DNA of 64,000 bases from Cloacibacterium rupense (GCF_014645495.1 NZ_BMLV01000001.1:227986-291985), one strand, 5' to 3'. Positions 6,982 through 16,216 are shown, counted from the first letter of the stretch. Made by a program: numbers and translations. Notes: a model not told the origin generated them from the letters alone.

Positions 6982-8067
6982 TTATTCTACGTTATCTTCA
7001 TTAATTTCAATTTTATGCTTCTTTTCTTTCTTATCTTCTGGGAAAAGCAAAGAGGTAAAAATGCTCAATCCTAAAATACTCACAATTACAATTAATGAAT
7101 GGGTGGTTGTAAATCCTAAATCATCTAGATAATGATGCAATAACATCTTTAAACCAATGAAAGTAAGTAATGCAGCCAGTCCTACTTTTAAGAATCTGAA
7201 TTTGTCTATAATACCTGCCAATAAAAAGAACATAGAACGTAACCCGATAATGGCGAAAATATTAGAGAAAAAAACAATATAAGGATCTTTAGTCACCGAA
7301 AATATCGCTGGAATGCTGTCTACTGCAAAGATTAAGTCGGTAAATTCTATAATGATAAGAACTAAAAATAGAGGTGTCATTTTCTTGATTCCGTCTATTT
7401 TTACAAAGAATTTATTGCCTACAAACGCATTATGTACTTTGAAATATTTGTTGGCAAACCTTACTACAGGATGATTTTGAGGATCTATTTCTTCTTCTTC
7501 GTTTCTGCTCCAGAACATCTTAATTCCTGTAAATACCAAAAAACCTCCAAAAACGTACATTATCCAACTGAATTTAGCTATTAAAGCCGCACCTATGAAT
7601 ATGAAAATGAAACGCATAATAATTGCCCCTAAAATGCCCCAAAAAAGCACTCTGTGATAATTTCTTTGTGCAACACCAAATGCTGAAAATACCAACACAA
7701 TTACAAAAATATTATCCACAGAGAGCGCATATTCTACCAAATAACCTGTAATATACTCTAAACCAAGATTTTGATTATATAATGCAATGCTACTTTCTAA
7801 ATCTCCAGGTATGATTTTTACTGGATGACGATGCTTTGTTATAACGTTTTGTAGTTTTTCTAGACTATCAATGCCGTGGAGTAGGTGACCGTAACTTGTC
7901 AATAAAAAGTAAAATCCTAGTGCTAAACACACCACAAAAAAGCTCATAAGTCCAGCTTGTTTCAAAGAAATTTTATCAGATTTCTTGTGAAGAAGTCCTA
8001 AATCTAGTGCTAAGATGAAAAATATGAATACTACAAAGGATAGTAAAAAAATAATCTCGTTGCTCAT
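6982..8067 (-). CDS. TerC/Alx-family integral membrane protein
   Basis: A 361-residue polytopic inner-membrane protein with about nine hydrophobic segments. The TerC fingerprints are YALSVDNIFVIVLVFSAFGV in the first half and IIIEFTDLIFAVDSIPAIFS in the second, the acidic residues of both lying in membrane segments as expected for metal-ion handling. Members include Alx and MeeF/MeeY-type manganese exporters and tellurite-resistance TerC; manganese or calcium export is the likeliest role, by family. A promoter is seen at 8118-8090 and a terminator after the gene, so it is monocistronic. The palindrome at 8122-8137 suggests control by the adjacent XRE protein (inference). Confidence 0.9.
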   Translation of the reverse strand: MSNEIIFLLSFVVFIFFILALDLGLLHKKSDKISLKQAGLMSFFVVCLALGFYFLLTSYGHLLHGIDSLEKLQNVITKHRHPVKIIPGDLESSIALYNQNLGLEYITGYLVEYALSVDNIFVIVLVFSAFGVAQRNYHRVLFWGILGAIIMRFIFIFIGAALIAKFSWIMYVFGGFLVFTGIKMFWSRNEEEEIDPQNHPVVRFANKYFKVHNAFVGNKFFVKIDGIKKMTPLFLVLIIIEFTDLIFAVDSIPAIFSVTKDPYIVFFSNIFAIIGLRSMFFLLAGIIDKFRFLKVGLAALLTFIGLKMLLHHYLDDLGFTTTHSLIVIVSILGLSIFTSLLFPEDKKEKKHKIEINEDNVE

Positions 8068-8089
8068 ATAATATTTATAAAATAGGCTT

Positions 8090-8118
8090 CAAAGATAGCC
8101 AAAATATTAAAAATCCAA
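8090..8118 (-). promoter_or_regulatory. promoter of the TerC-family gene
   Basis: On the minus strand TTG (8118-8116) and TATCTTTG (8097-8090) with an 18-nt spacer. The start codon is at 8067, giving a leader of about 20 nt. Confidence 0.65.
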
Positions 8119-8121
8119 TAA

Positions 8122-8137
8122 TTTACATTTGTGTAAA
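8122..8137. promoter_or_regulatory. palindrome TTTAC-N6-GTAAA next to the terC promoter
   Basis: TTTAC (8122-8126) and GTAAA (8133-8137) have the same half-sites as the XRE operators but a 6-nt instead of a 4-nt spacer. It abuts the -33 box of the TerC-family gene. It could be a weaker or different site for the same regulator. Confidence 0.4.
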
Positions 8138-8426
8138 TTTTATTTAATATTATGTTAAATAAACTATTATATGTTTAATGGTATAACTATACAAATGGGG
8201 AATAAGTAAGTGAAAAACACTTAAAGTATAATTAAAAATAAACTTTATTTAAAACTCATAAAATACTCATTTATAATATTTTATAAAAATTAATTAAAAT
8301 TAATGTAATTAACAATTTTTTCCACAGACAAAGTGGCATTATTTTTTGTTTAGCTAGTTTACAAATGTTAATTAGGAGGTTGTTTCTTTTTGTTGTATTT
8401 TTGAAGAACGAAATTTTATCCACACT
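8138..8426. other. intergenic stretch without recognised gene
   Basis: About 290 nt of very AT-rich sequence between the divergent TerC-family and M14 peptidase genes. I see no open frame with family character and no clear hairpin. A TATTTTTG box at 8396-8403 may be the -7 element of the peptidase gene, but no well-placed TTG accompanies it. Confidence 0.5.
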
Positions 8427-9533
8427 ATGAATTTTAACTTTCAGTATCAGAAAAACCCTAATTTCCCAAATCGCTATATTTCGCCAGAAAGTCTTCATCA
8501 ATTTATTTATGAGAATCTCAGCGATTACGTTTCAGAAATCGGAAAATCTACTCTAGGATTCCCTATTTATAAATTTTCTTATGGTTCTGGTGATATCAAT
8601 ATTTTGGCTTGGTCCCAAATGCACGGAAATGAGAGCAATTCTACACATTGTATGTTAGATTTGTGGTATTCTCTAGAATCTCAACCAGAATTGAAGGAAA
8701 GAATTTTCAAGAATATTTCTTTGGATTTCATTTTTATGCTCAATCCTGATGGTTCTAAAGCTTGGGCTAGAAGAAATGCACTTGATATTGATATGAACAG
8801 AGATTATCTACAAGGAGCAAGTTGCGAAATGCAATTGCTAAAAGAGATAGCTTTCTCTAAAAAATATGATTACGCCTTTAATCTCCACGAACAGAGGACG
8901 TTATTTTCCACAAATAGTAAAAATCCTGCAACACTTTCATTTTTAGCACCTTCTCAAGATTTCGAAAGAAGTGTTACGGAAACCAGAAAGAAAAGTATGG
9001 CGGTTATTTCAGCAATTTATAATGCTTTGAAGGCTCAAATTCCTAATCAAATTGCAAGATATTCTGATGAATTTTATCCTACTTCTACTGGTGATAATTT
9101 AATGAAAGCAGGCATTCCAGTTATTTTGTTTGAAGGTGGCCATTTTCCTGATGATTATCAGAGATTTGGAACACGTAAATATTATACAATTGCTTTGTTT
9201 ACAGCGCTTTCTAGTATTGGTTTGTTAGAAAATAAAACCTTTGGCTACGAAAGGTATTTTGAAATTCCAGAAAATAAGGAATCTCATTTCGACATTATTT
9301 ATAGAAATGTTAAGCTTAATACGGATTTTGAATGTGTTTTAGACATAGCCATTCAGTATAAAGAAGAGATAAAAGATGGTGATGATGAAATTTCTTTCGT
9401 TCCAATTGTTGTAGAAGTAGGCGATTTACATAGGAAAAAAGGTTGGAAAGAGATAAATTGTGCTGGCAAAAAGTTTATTTCACAAAATAAATTTCCAAAA
9501 TTAGATGCTGTTCAGAATTTCACAATAGAATAA
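8427..9533 (+). CDS. M14-family zinc carboxypeptidase-like protein
   Basis: A 368-residue protein. SQMHGNESNSTHCMLDLWYS carries the HxxE pair of the M14 (carboxypeptidase A) zinc site, FNLHEQRTLF supplies the third His ligand, and ILFEGGHFPDDY the catalytic Glu. NPDGSKAWARRNALDIDMNRD is the usual substrate-binding Asn-Arg region. No signal peptide is evident, so it may act in the cytoplasm on peptides or peptidoglycan fragments. The last ~90 residues form an additional C-terminal domain of unknown role. Monocistronic, with a terminator just behind. Confidence 0.88.
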   Translation: MNFNFQYQKNPNFPNRYISPESLHQFIYENLSDYVSEIGKSTLGFPIYKFSYGSGDINILAWSQMHGNESNSTHCMLDLWYSLESQPELKERIFKNISLDFIFMLNPDGSKAWARRNALDIDMNRDYLQGASCEMQLLKEIAFSKKYDYAFNLHEQRTLFSTNSKNPATLSFLAPSQDFERSVTETRKKSMAVISAIYNALKAQIPNQIARYSDEFYPTSTGDNLMKAGIPVILFEGGHFPDDYQRFGTRKYYTIALFTALSSIGLLENKTFGYERYFEIPENKESHFDIIYRNVKLNTDFECVLDIAIQYKEEIKDGDDEISFVPIVVEVGDLHRKKGWKEINCAGKKFISQNKFPKLDAVQNFTIE

Positions 9534-9570
9534 TATCTTTTTTATAAATAGTTATTCAATTATATCTTAG

Positions 9571-9607
9571 AACCTAACTTTATTTGAAAATTAGTTAGGT
9601 TTTTTTA
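9571..9607 (+). terminator. terminator of the M14 peptidase gene
   Basis: AACCTAACT (9571-9579) pairs with AGTTAGGTT (9593-9601), then a run of T. Confidence 0.8.
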
Positions 9608-9811
9608 TGAACAAAAATTTTCATATTAATTACTTGAAAATTGATATAAATCATAAAAGTTCACAAATTTTTTAGCTTAAATAATTGATTAATAACATTT
9701 TAAAATTTTTATTTTTTAAAAAAGTTTACAAAAAATTTTAGGCGTTGTTAAATTTAACATAAAGTAGTTGTATTTTTATTTACTTTTGATTGGTGAAAAA
9801 TTAATATAACT

Positions 9812-12349
9812 ATGGAGAAAGTAACTAATAATTTTGCCTACGAAGAAACGCTAAAATACTTCAAAGGAGATGATCTGGCAGCGAGAGTTTGGGTAACAAA
9901 ATATGCCTTAAAAGATTCTGATGGTAATATCTACGAAAAAACACCAGATGATATGCACCACAGAATAGCTTCTGAAATTGCAAGAGTGGAAAAAAAATAT
10001 CCAAATCCACTTTCTGAAACCGAGATTTTTGATTTAATTAAAAACTTCAAATACATTATTCCGCAAGGTTCTCCAATGACGGGAATTGGTAATAATTTCC
10101 AGATTGCATCGCTTTCTAACTGCTTTGTAATCGGCAACGGGAATGATAGCGATTCTTATGGAAGCATTATGAAAATTGACGAAGAGCAAGTTCAATTGAT
10201 GAAAAGGAGAGGTGGAGTTGGGCACGATTTATCATACATTCGTCCGAAAGGTTCTGCAGTAAAAAATTCTGCGCTTACTTCCACTGGTTTAGCGCCATTT
10301 ATGGAGCGTTATTCTAATTCTACCAGAGAAGTGGCGCAAGATGGAAGAAGAGGTGCTTTAATGTTGTCAGTTTCTATTAATCATCCTGATTCTGAGGATT
10401 TTATCAATGCTAAATTAGAGCAAGGAAAAGTTACTGGAGCGAATATTTCGGTGAGAATAGATGATGAGTTTATGAAAGCTGTGAAATCTGCTTCTGAGTA
10501 TGTGCAGAAATATCCTGTTTTTAGTAAGAACCCGAAATTTTCTAAGACTATTTATGCTGAGGAATTATGGAAAAAAATTGTTTACAATGCATGGAAATCA
10601 GCTGAACCAGGTATTTTATTTTGGGACACCATTATCAAAGAATCTTTGCCAGATTGTTATGCAGATTTAGGTTTTGAGACGATTTCTACTAATCCTTGCG
10701 GCGAAATCCCGCTTTGTCCGTACGATTCTTGTAGATTAATTGCGATAAATCTGTATTCTTACGTAGAAAATCCATTTACCAAAAAAGCGAAATTTAATTT
10801 TGAATTATTCAGAAAACACGCTGCTTATGCTCAAAGGATGATGGATGACATCATTGATTTGGAAATGGAAAAAATAGACGCCATTTTAGAAAAAATAAAT
10901 TCAGATCCTGAAAATGAAGAAATAAAACATACAGAAAGGCATCTTTGGGAAAAAATCCGTAAAAAAACATTGCAAGGACGTAGAACTGGCGTAGGAATTA
11001 CAGCTGAAGGTGATATGTTGGCTGCTTTAAATTTAAGATACGGAAGCAAAGAAGCCAATGATTTTTCGGTGGAAGTTCATAAAAATTTGGCACTTTCTGC
11101 TTATCGTTCTTCGGTAGAAATGGCGAAAGAAAGAGGCGCTTTTGAAGTTTATAATGCTGAAAGAGAAAAAAATAATCCTTTCGTTTTAAGAATTAAAGAA
11201 GCAGACGAAAATTTGTATCAAGAAATGGTGAAATATGGCAGAAGAAATATCGCTTTATTAACCATAGCTCCAACTGGAAGTACCAGTTTGATGTCTCAAA
11301 CTACTTCGGGGATTGAACCTGTGTTTTTGCCAGTTTATAAGCGTAGAAGAAAGGTAAATCCTAATGATAAAGATGTAAAAGTAGATTTTATTGATGAAGT
11401 AGGCGATTCTTGGGAAGAATACATCGTTTTTCATCATCATTTTAAAACTTGGATGCAAGCCAATGGTTATGACACTTCTAAAAAATATTCTAACGAAGAA
11501 ATTCAAGAATTAATAGAAAAATCTCCATATCACAAAGCAACTTCTAATGACATAGATTGGATGAGCAAAGTAGAAATGCAAGGTGCTATTCAAAAATGGG
11601 TAGATCATTCTATTTCAGTAACTATCAATATTCCAAATGAAGCAACAGTTGAACTGGTAAATGATTTGTATATCAAAGCTTGGGAAGTGGGTTGCAAAGG
11701 TGTTACGGTTTACAGAGACGGTTCTAGAAGTGGAGTTTTGGTGGCCGCAGATGACAAAAAAGAGGAGGAAAAAGAAGAATCTCATCTACATACGGAAGCT
11801 TTTCCTAAAAAAAGACCTCAAATTCTAGAAGCTGATGTGGTGAGATTTCAAAATAATAAAGAAAAATGGATTGCTTTCGTTGGTTTGGTTGATGGTCGTC
11901 CTTACGAAATTTTCACAGGTTTGTCTGATGATGAAGAAGGTATTTTGCTTCCACGTTGGGTAAATGAAGGTTTAATTATCAAAAATAGAGACGAAAATGG
12001 CGTTTCTAGATATGATTTTCAATTTAAAAATTTGAGAGGTTATAAAACCACCATTGAAGGACTTTCTCATAAATTTAATCCAGAATTTTGGAATTACGCC
12101 AAATTGATTTCAGGAACTTTAAGGCACGGAATGCCGATTGAAAATGTGGTAGAATTAATTAACAGACTAGAACTAGATTCAGAATCTATCAATACTTGGA
12201 AAGCTGGTGTAGCAAGAGCTTTGAAACGATATATTCCTGATGGAACAGAAGCAGACGGACAAAAATGCAGTAATTGCGGTTCTGATCAAGTGGTTTACCA
12301 AGAAGGTTGCCTGATTTGTAAAAATTGTGGAAATTCTAAATGTGGATAA
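9812..12349 (+). CDS. nrdJ: adenosylcobalamin-dependent (class II) ribonucleoside-diphosphate reductase
   Basis: An 845-residue enzyme that makes deoxyribonucleotides with a B12-generated thiyl radical. Evidence for class II: substrate-site Cys in SLSNCFVIGNG, RRGGVGHDLSYIRPKGSAV, the active-site loop STNPCGEIPLCPYDSCRL (radical Cys and catalytic Glu), NIALLTIAPTGSTSLMSQTT, and a C-terminal zinc-ribbon-like tail with CxxC, CxxC and a final NSKCG that supplies redox cysteines. No small-subunit gene is nearby, as expected for NrdJ. The 200 nt before it hold a TACTTTTG box (9781-9788) but no cobalamin riboswitch or NrdR box that I can recognise. Behind it lie a heptad repeat and a terminator. 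Confidence 0.95.
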   Translation: MEKVTNNFAYEETLKYFKGDDLAARVWVTKYALKDSDGNIYEKTPDDMHHRIASEIARVEKKYPNPLSETEIFDLIKNFKYIIPQGSPMTGIGNNFQIASLSNCFVIGNGNDSDSYGSIMKIDEEQVQLMKRRGGVGHDLSYIRPKGSAVKNSALTSTGLAPFMERYSNSTREVAQDGRRGALMLSVSINHPDSEDFINAKLEQGKVTGANISVRIDDEFMKAVKSASEYVQKYPVFSKNPKFSKTIYAEELWKKIVYNAWKSAEPGILFWDTIIKESLPDCYADLGFETISTNPCGEIPLCPYDSCRLIAINLYSYVENPFTKKAKFNFELFRKHAAYAQRMMDDIIDLEMEKIDAILEKINSDPENEEIKHTERHLWEKIRKKTLQGRRTGVGITAEGDMLAALNLRYGSKEANDFSVEVHKNLALSAYRSSVEMAKERGAFEVYNAEREKNNPFVLRIKEADENLYQEMVKYGRRNIALLTIAPTGSTSLMSQTTSGIEPVFLPVYKRRRKVNPNDKDVKVDFIDEVGDSWEEYIVFHHHFKTWMQANGYDTSKKYSNEEIQELIEKSPYHKATSNDIDWMSKVEMQGAIQKWVDHSISVTINIPNEATVELVNDLYIKAWEVGCKGVTVYRDGSRSGVLVAADDKKEEEKEESHLHTEAFPKKRPQILEADVVRFQNNKEKWIAFVGLVDGRPYEIFTGLSDDEEGILLPRWVNEGLIIKNRDENGVSRYDFQFKNLRGYKTTIEGLSHKFNPEFWNYAKLISGTLRHGMPIENVVELINRLELDSESINTWKAGVARALKRYIPDGTEADGQKCSNCGSDQVVYQEGCLICKNCGNSKCG

Positions 12350-12384
12350 GAGTCGGAAGATGGAAGACGGAAGTCCGAAGAATA
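12350..12384. repeat. heptad repeat, 5 units (AAGnnGG)
   Basis: GAGTCGG, AAGATGG, AAGACGG, AAGTCCG and AAGAATA follow each other with exact 7-nt period immediately behind the nrdJ stop codon. It is noticeably more GC-rich than its flanks. Confidence 0.7.
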
Positions 12385-12451
12385 AAAAGTTGATTTTTAT
12401 TTTGTCTTTTCGTAGGAATCTAAATAATTTAATACAATTCATTAAACAATG

Positions 12452-12475
12452 AGCCACAAACTTTTGTGGCTTTTT
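12452..12475 (+). terminator. nrdJ terminator
   Basis: AGCCACAA and TTGTGGCT form an 8-bp stem with a short loop and a T-run at 12471-12475. The GCCACAAA arm resembles the larger inverted repeats elsewhere in the window. Confidence 0.75.
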
Positions 12476-12512
12476 AATTTTATAATATCTTTGAGATTGT
12501 TAATAAATAATA

Positions 12513-12983
12513 ATGGATAATAATTCTTCAAAAAGAAATTTATTTTTAATTTCTGCGTCTACCATATTTTTTTGGCTTGGATTGAGTATGATTCAAGGAT
12601 TTTCAGTAAGGTTAATTAGGGATTTATTGACTTATATTGGCTCAAATAATGTTTTGACCTATCTTATAGGTCTAATTATTGAAATTTCAATTATTATTTT
12701 TGGACTTTTATATTTGTTTAAACAATTAAAAACGGAAAAAATTTCTAATGAAAAACTTTTCAAAACCTCAAATATAATTTTAGTTGTAGGTTATTTGTTA
12801 AACTTCGCAAATGCTTTTTTTTATAATATATTTGATATGAACATTTATAACGCTAATATTACCAAATATTTAGAGTTCTATTCGTCAATTTATGTTAGTA
12901 TAATTCAGTTTATTGTAGAAATTTTCCCATTAATATTTATTGGTTATCTTGTTATGAAAAGTAAATCACAACCACAATCTTAA
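12513..12983 (+). CDS. hypothetical membrane protein, four membrane segments
   Basis: A 156-residue protein with four predicted hydrophobic segments (about residues 8-28, 45-68, 83-105 and 124-146) and short polar loops. I do not recognise a family. Codon use is even more AT-rich than in its neighbours, common for small membrane proteins. It ends 26 nt before the permease gene and the two may be transcribed together. Confidence 0.7.
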   Translation: MDNNSSKRNLFLISASTIFFWLGLSMIQGFSVRLIRDLLTYIGSNNVLTYLIGLIIEISIIIFGLLYLFKQLKTEKISNEKLFKTSNIILVVGYLLNFANAFFYNIFDMNIYNANITKYLEFYSSIYVSIIQFIVEIFPLIFIGYLVMKSKSQPQS

Positions 12984-13009
12984 CATGAAACTCGAAACAA
13001 ATTTAAACT

Positions 13010-14422
13010 ATGAATAAAAAATTAAAACTTTGGGACGCAACCATGCTCGTAATGGGTTCTATGATTGGAAGCGGAATTTTCATTGTCTCAGCAGATATGA
13101 TGAGAAATCTCGGTTCTGGATATTGGCTCATCGTCGTGTGGATTATTACCGGAATTATGACGGTTGCAGCCGCGTTAAGTTACGGAGAACTTTCGGCAAT
13201 GTTTCCAAAAGCGGGTGGACAATACACTTACATTACAGAAATTTTCGGAAAAAAACTTGGGTTTTTGTACGGTTGGGGAATGTTTACCGTGATACAAACG
13301 GGTACAATCGCTGCAGTTGCGGTAGCTTTTGGGAAATTTTCGGCGTATCTTTTTCCTGCACTCAATGATGCAGCTCCGATTTTCCAAAGTGGAGATTTTA
13401 AAATTACTTGGATTCAAATTGTTGGTATTGCGATTATTCTGTTGCTTACTTATATTAATACTAGAGGTGTTGAGAGCGGAAAATTGCTTCAAAACTTATT
13501 CACAGGTTCTAAAATTGTTGCGCTTTTAGGCTTGATTTTTTTAGGATTTATTTTGGTGAAAGAATCTTTTTGGAATGGTAACATGAGTTTCGGTTGGGAT
13601 TCTTTCAATAATTTGGTCAAAGATGAAAAAGGAAATTATTTGAAAATCGGTTGGGATTCTATTTCTGGAGCTACGCTTTTTGGTGGAATTGCCGCTGCAA
13701 TGGTAGGTTCTGTATTTAGTTCTGTAGCTTGGGAAAACGTAACTTTCGTTTCGGGAGAGATAGAAAATCCACAGAAAAATGTGGTAAAAGCAATGGTTTT
13801 GGGAACGATTTCAGTGATGGTTCTTTATCTTTTGGTGAATTTTGTTTACCTGAATGCATTAGACAGAGATTCCATCGCTTTTGCTGCGAATGATAGAGTA
13901 GCAGTTGCTGCTTCAGAGAAAATGTTTGGAAGTGTAGGAACTATTATTATGGCGGTTCTCGTCATGATTTCTACTTTTGGCTGTGTCAATGGGATTGTTT
14001 TGGCAGGAGCTAGAGTTTTTCAGACGATGGCAAAAGACGGCCTTTTCTTAAAATCTGCTATCGAAAATAATAAAAATGGTGTTCCCGAAAAATCTCTTTG
14101 GATGCAAGGAATTTGGGCTTCGCTTCTTGCTTTGAGCGGACAATACGGCGATTTATTAGATATGATATCTTTTGTAATTGTCTTATTTTATATGATTACC
14201 GTTTTTGGTGTAATCTACATGAGAATTAAAAAACCAGACGTAGAAAGAAGTTACAAAACGTGGTTGTATCCTGTTACGCCATTGATTTATTTGCTGATTG
14301 GAACAGCTTTTTGTGTGCTTTTATTTATTTACAAACCAAATTACACTTGGCCAGGATTGCTTCTTATTTTGATAGGTTTACCAGTGTATTATTTGATTAA
14401 TAGAAGGAATTCTGAGAATTAA
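13010..14422 (+). CDS. APC-family amino-acid permease
   Basis: A 470-residue inner-membrane transporter with about twelve hydrophobic segments. The first, LWDATMLVMGSMIGSGIFIV, contains the GSGIF substrate-backbone binding motif of the APC superfamily; AALSYGELSAMFPKAGGQYT is the second signature (helix 2-3 loop) and SSVAWENVTFVSGEIENPQK the helix-6 region motif. It most resembles amino-acid:proton symporters or exchangers; the substrate is not readable. A hairpin terminator follows. Confidence 0.92.
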   Translation: MNKKLKLWDATMLVMGSMIGSGIFIVSADMMRNLGSGYWLIVVWIITGIMTVAAALSYGELSAMFPKAGGQYTYITEIFGKKLGFLYGWGMFTVIQTGTIAAVAVAFGKFSAYLFPALNDAAPIFQSGDFKITWIQIVGIAIILLLTYINTRGVESGKLLQNLFTGSKIVALLGLIFLGFILVKESFWNGNMSFGWDSFNNLVKDEKGNYLKIGWDSISGATLFGGIAAAMVGSVFSSVAWENVTFVSGEIENPQKNVVKAMVLGTISVMVLYLLVNFVYLNALDRDSIAFAANDRVAVAASEKMFGSVGTIIMAVLVMISTFGCVNGIVLAGARVFQTMAKDGLFLKSAIENNKNGVPEKSLWMQGIWASLLALSGQYGDLLDMISFVIVLFYMITVFGVIYMRIKKPDVERSYKTWLYPVTPLIYLLIGTAFCVLLFIYKPNYTWPGLLLILIGLPVYYLINRRNSEN

Positions 14423-14449
14423 AGAATTAATAAAGAAATTAATGATTAG

Positions 14450-14475
14450 AGTCGGGCTTTTGTCCGACTTTTTTT
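14450..14475 (+). terminator. permease gene terminator
   Basis: AGTCGGGC (14450-14457) pairs with GTCCGACT (14462-14469) with one G-T wobble and a TTTT loop, then a T-run. Confidence 0.82.
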
Positions 14476-14488
14476 ATTGGGAAATTCA

Positions 14489-15045
14489 TTATGATTTAGC
14501 TGAAATTTTAGCAAAATTTTCATGTGATAGTATACCTAAATCAACATAATTTTTTAGCTCATTAGTTGCTTGAAAAATTTTTCTTTTATGTTCAATTTGA
14601 AAGTTACACTTTATTATTTTCCTGTATTTAGAGTAATAATTAATTCATTATTGATTCCGTCTGAAAATCTATCAGAAAACGCAGACATTCCGCTTGAAAT
14701 TAATTGTCCTTTAAAAGGACCAGTACTAATTTGAATAGACTTTATATCTTCTAAATTGTAACTATCATTATTGATTGCAATTTTTGAAAAATCAAAAATA
14801 AGTTCTCCGTTTAATTTTCCCTTTAGTTGTTGTGGAAAAAAAGAATTTATTAATCCTAAAAATATTGCACTTACAGAAATGAATCCCATAATTTGTGCTA
14901 AACTGTCGTTAATGAATTCAGCATTCTTTATTAAATAAAATTTAATTGCTAGAATCACAAAAGAAAGTAAAGCGATTCCAAATAAAATTCTTTTTCTTGT
15001 CCATACAAATTTTTCTGATTCTGTGTAAATTTTAAACTTTGTCAT
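14489..15045 (-). pseudogene. frameshifted membrane protein gene (unknown family)
   Basis: The intact frame from ATG 15045 gives about 143 residues: two hydrophobic segments in the first half, then a soluble domain (LNGELIFDFSKIAINNDSYN). It stops at TAA 14616-14614 right after LITLNTGK. In the -1 frame the same stretch continues as IIKCNFQIEHKRKIFQATNE to a stop at 14491-14489, which reads as a natural C-terminal helix region. The break is at GGAAAATAA, so loss of one A from an A-run explains it. Alternatives are a sequencing error or a -1 ribosomal slip on the A-run. A longer start at 15084 is possible, but 15045 is favoured because the frame before it looks non-coding. Confidence 0.6.
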
Positions 15046-15131
15046 TTTTATATTACTGATATCTCTCAAATTTACACAATTCACTTAAACTTTCTCAAAA
15101 AAATTCCCGAAATTTGACTAAAATTTCTTTC

Positions 15132-16058
15132 ATGTCGCATTCTCACGAACACAGTCATAGTCACGTTCCACAACTAGATTTGAACTCAAAAAAATTAAGA
15201 AACGCATTCTATATAGGTATTTTTCTCAACTCGGCTTTTGTTGTGATAGAAGCAGTAGTTGGTTGGTGGCAAAATTCTTTGGCATTGCTTTCAGATGCGG
15301 GTCACAATCTAAGCGATGTGGTGAGTTTGATTTTGGCTTTAATTGCTTTTAAATTAATGTATTCAAAAGCTACACAATCATATACTTACGGTTACAAAAA
15401 AGTGACGGTTTTGGTAGCATTGCTTAATGCGATTATTCTGTTTCTGGCAGTTGGCGGTATTATTTACGAAGCTATTTTTAGATTTTATAATCCCCAACCT
15501 TTACAAGGTAAAATTATGGCAATTGTAGCATTTGTTGGAATTATCATCAACTCTCTGACTGCATATTTTTTCATGAAAGATAAAGACGCTGACCTTAATG
15601 TGAAAGGGGCGTATCTACACATGGCAGCAGATGCTTTGGTGAGTTTGGGTGTGGTAATTGCTGGTGTGGTGATTATTTTTACCAATTGGTTTTGGCTAGA
15701 TGCTGTGATGAGTATTGTAATTGCATTGGTGATTCTTTATGGAACATGGAGTTTGTTTACTCAAAGTCTAAAACTAGCTCTTGACGGAGTTCCGGAAGGA
15801 GTAGATTTCAATAAATTAAAAGAACAAATTCTTGGAATAGAAGGCGTAAAAGATTTTAAACATCTTCATATTTGGGCACTGAGTACTACCGAAAATGCAC
15901 TTACAGCTCATCTTCAAGTAGATAAAAGTCTTTCTCTAGACCAGATTGAAAATCTAAAAGATAAAGTAAAACACGAACTAGAACATTATAATGTACAGCA
16001 TTCTACTTTAGAAATTTATTTTAATGATAGAGAATTCTTGGAGGAAGAAATGCTATAA
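15132..16058 (+). CDS. cation diffusion facilitator (CDF) family metal exporter
   Basis: A 308-residue inner-membrane antiporter. It starts at ATG 15132 (a TTG at 15114 is less likely) with a His-rich segment SHSHEHSHSHVP that can bind zinc. Six membrane segments follow; LLSDAGHNLSDVVSLILALI carries the His/Asp metal site of segment 2 and YLHMAADALVSLGVVIAGVV that of segment 5. The last ~90 residues are the cytoplasmic dimerisation domain (HLHIWALSTTENALTAHLQV). Zinc, possibly cobalt or cadmium, is the likely substrate by family (CzcD/ZitB type). It is followed by a heptad repeat and a shared terminator. Confidence 0.93.
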   Translation: MSHSHEHSHSHVPQLDLNSKKLRNAFYIGIFLNSAFVVIEAVVGWWQNSLALLSDAGHNLSDVVSLILALIAFKLMYSKATQSYTYGYKKVTVLVALLNAIILFLAVGGIIYEAIFRFYNPQPLQGKIMAIVAFVGIIINSLTAYFFMKDKDADLNVKGAYLHMAADALVSLGVVIAGVVIIFTNWFWLDAVMSIVIALVILYGTWSLFTQSLKLALDGVPEGVDFNKLKEQILGIEGVKDFKHLHIWALSTTENALTAHLQVDKSLSLDQIENLKDKVKHELEHYNVQHSTLEIYFNDREFLEEEML

Positions 16059-16059
16059 A

Positions 16060-16094
16060 AGTTATAAGTAATGAAGTATGAGTTATGAGTTGGA
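16060..16094. repeat. heptad repeat, 5 units (AGTTATG-like)
   Basis: AGTTATA, AGTAATG, AAGTATG, AGTTATG and AGTTGGA in exact 7-nt phase, directly after the CDF gene stop codon. Confidence 0.7.
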
Positions 16095-16110
16095 AATTTT
16101 GATTTAATAC

Positions 16111-16148
16111 AAAAAGACTCCTGTTCAAACTTTGAACAGGAGTTTTTG
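16111..16148. terminator. bidirectional terminator between CDF gene and pntB
   Basis: ACTCCTGTTCAAA (16117-16129) and TTTGAACAGGAGT (16131-16143) are perfect complements, flanked by an A-run on the left and a T-run on the right, so the hairpin can stop transcription from both convergent genes. Confidence 0.88.
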
Positions 16149-16216
16149 TTTTTATAGTTTATAAAAATCAAAGATTTTTCTTCCTTTAAGATTTGAGGGA
16201 ACGAAAATCTTTAATT

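Noticed and set aside
8271..8501. Minus-strand open frame of 76 codons
   Set aside because: Antisense to the start of the M14 peptidase gene, low-complexity Lys/Ile/Leu composition and no family features.
9608..9811. Cobalamin riboswitch or NrdR box before nrdJ
   Set aside because: No GCCACTG-type B12 box and no paired NrdR-like boxes were found; the region is plain AT-rich sequence.
12452..12475. nrdJ terminator as a member of the long inverted-repeat family
   Set aside because: Shares only the GCCACAAA arm, is short, and behaves as an ordinary terminator.
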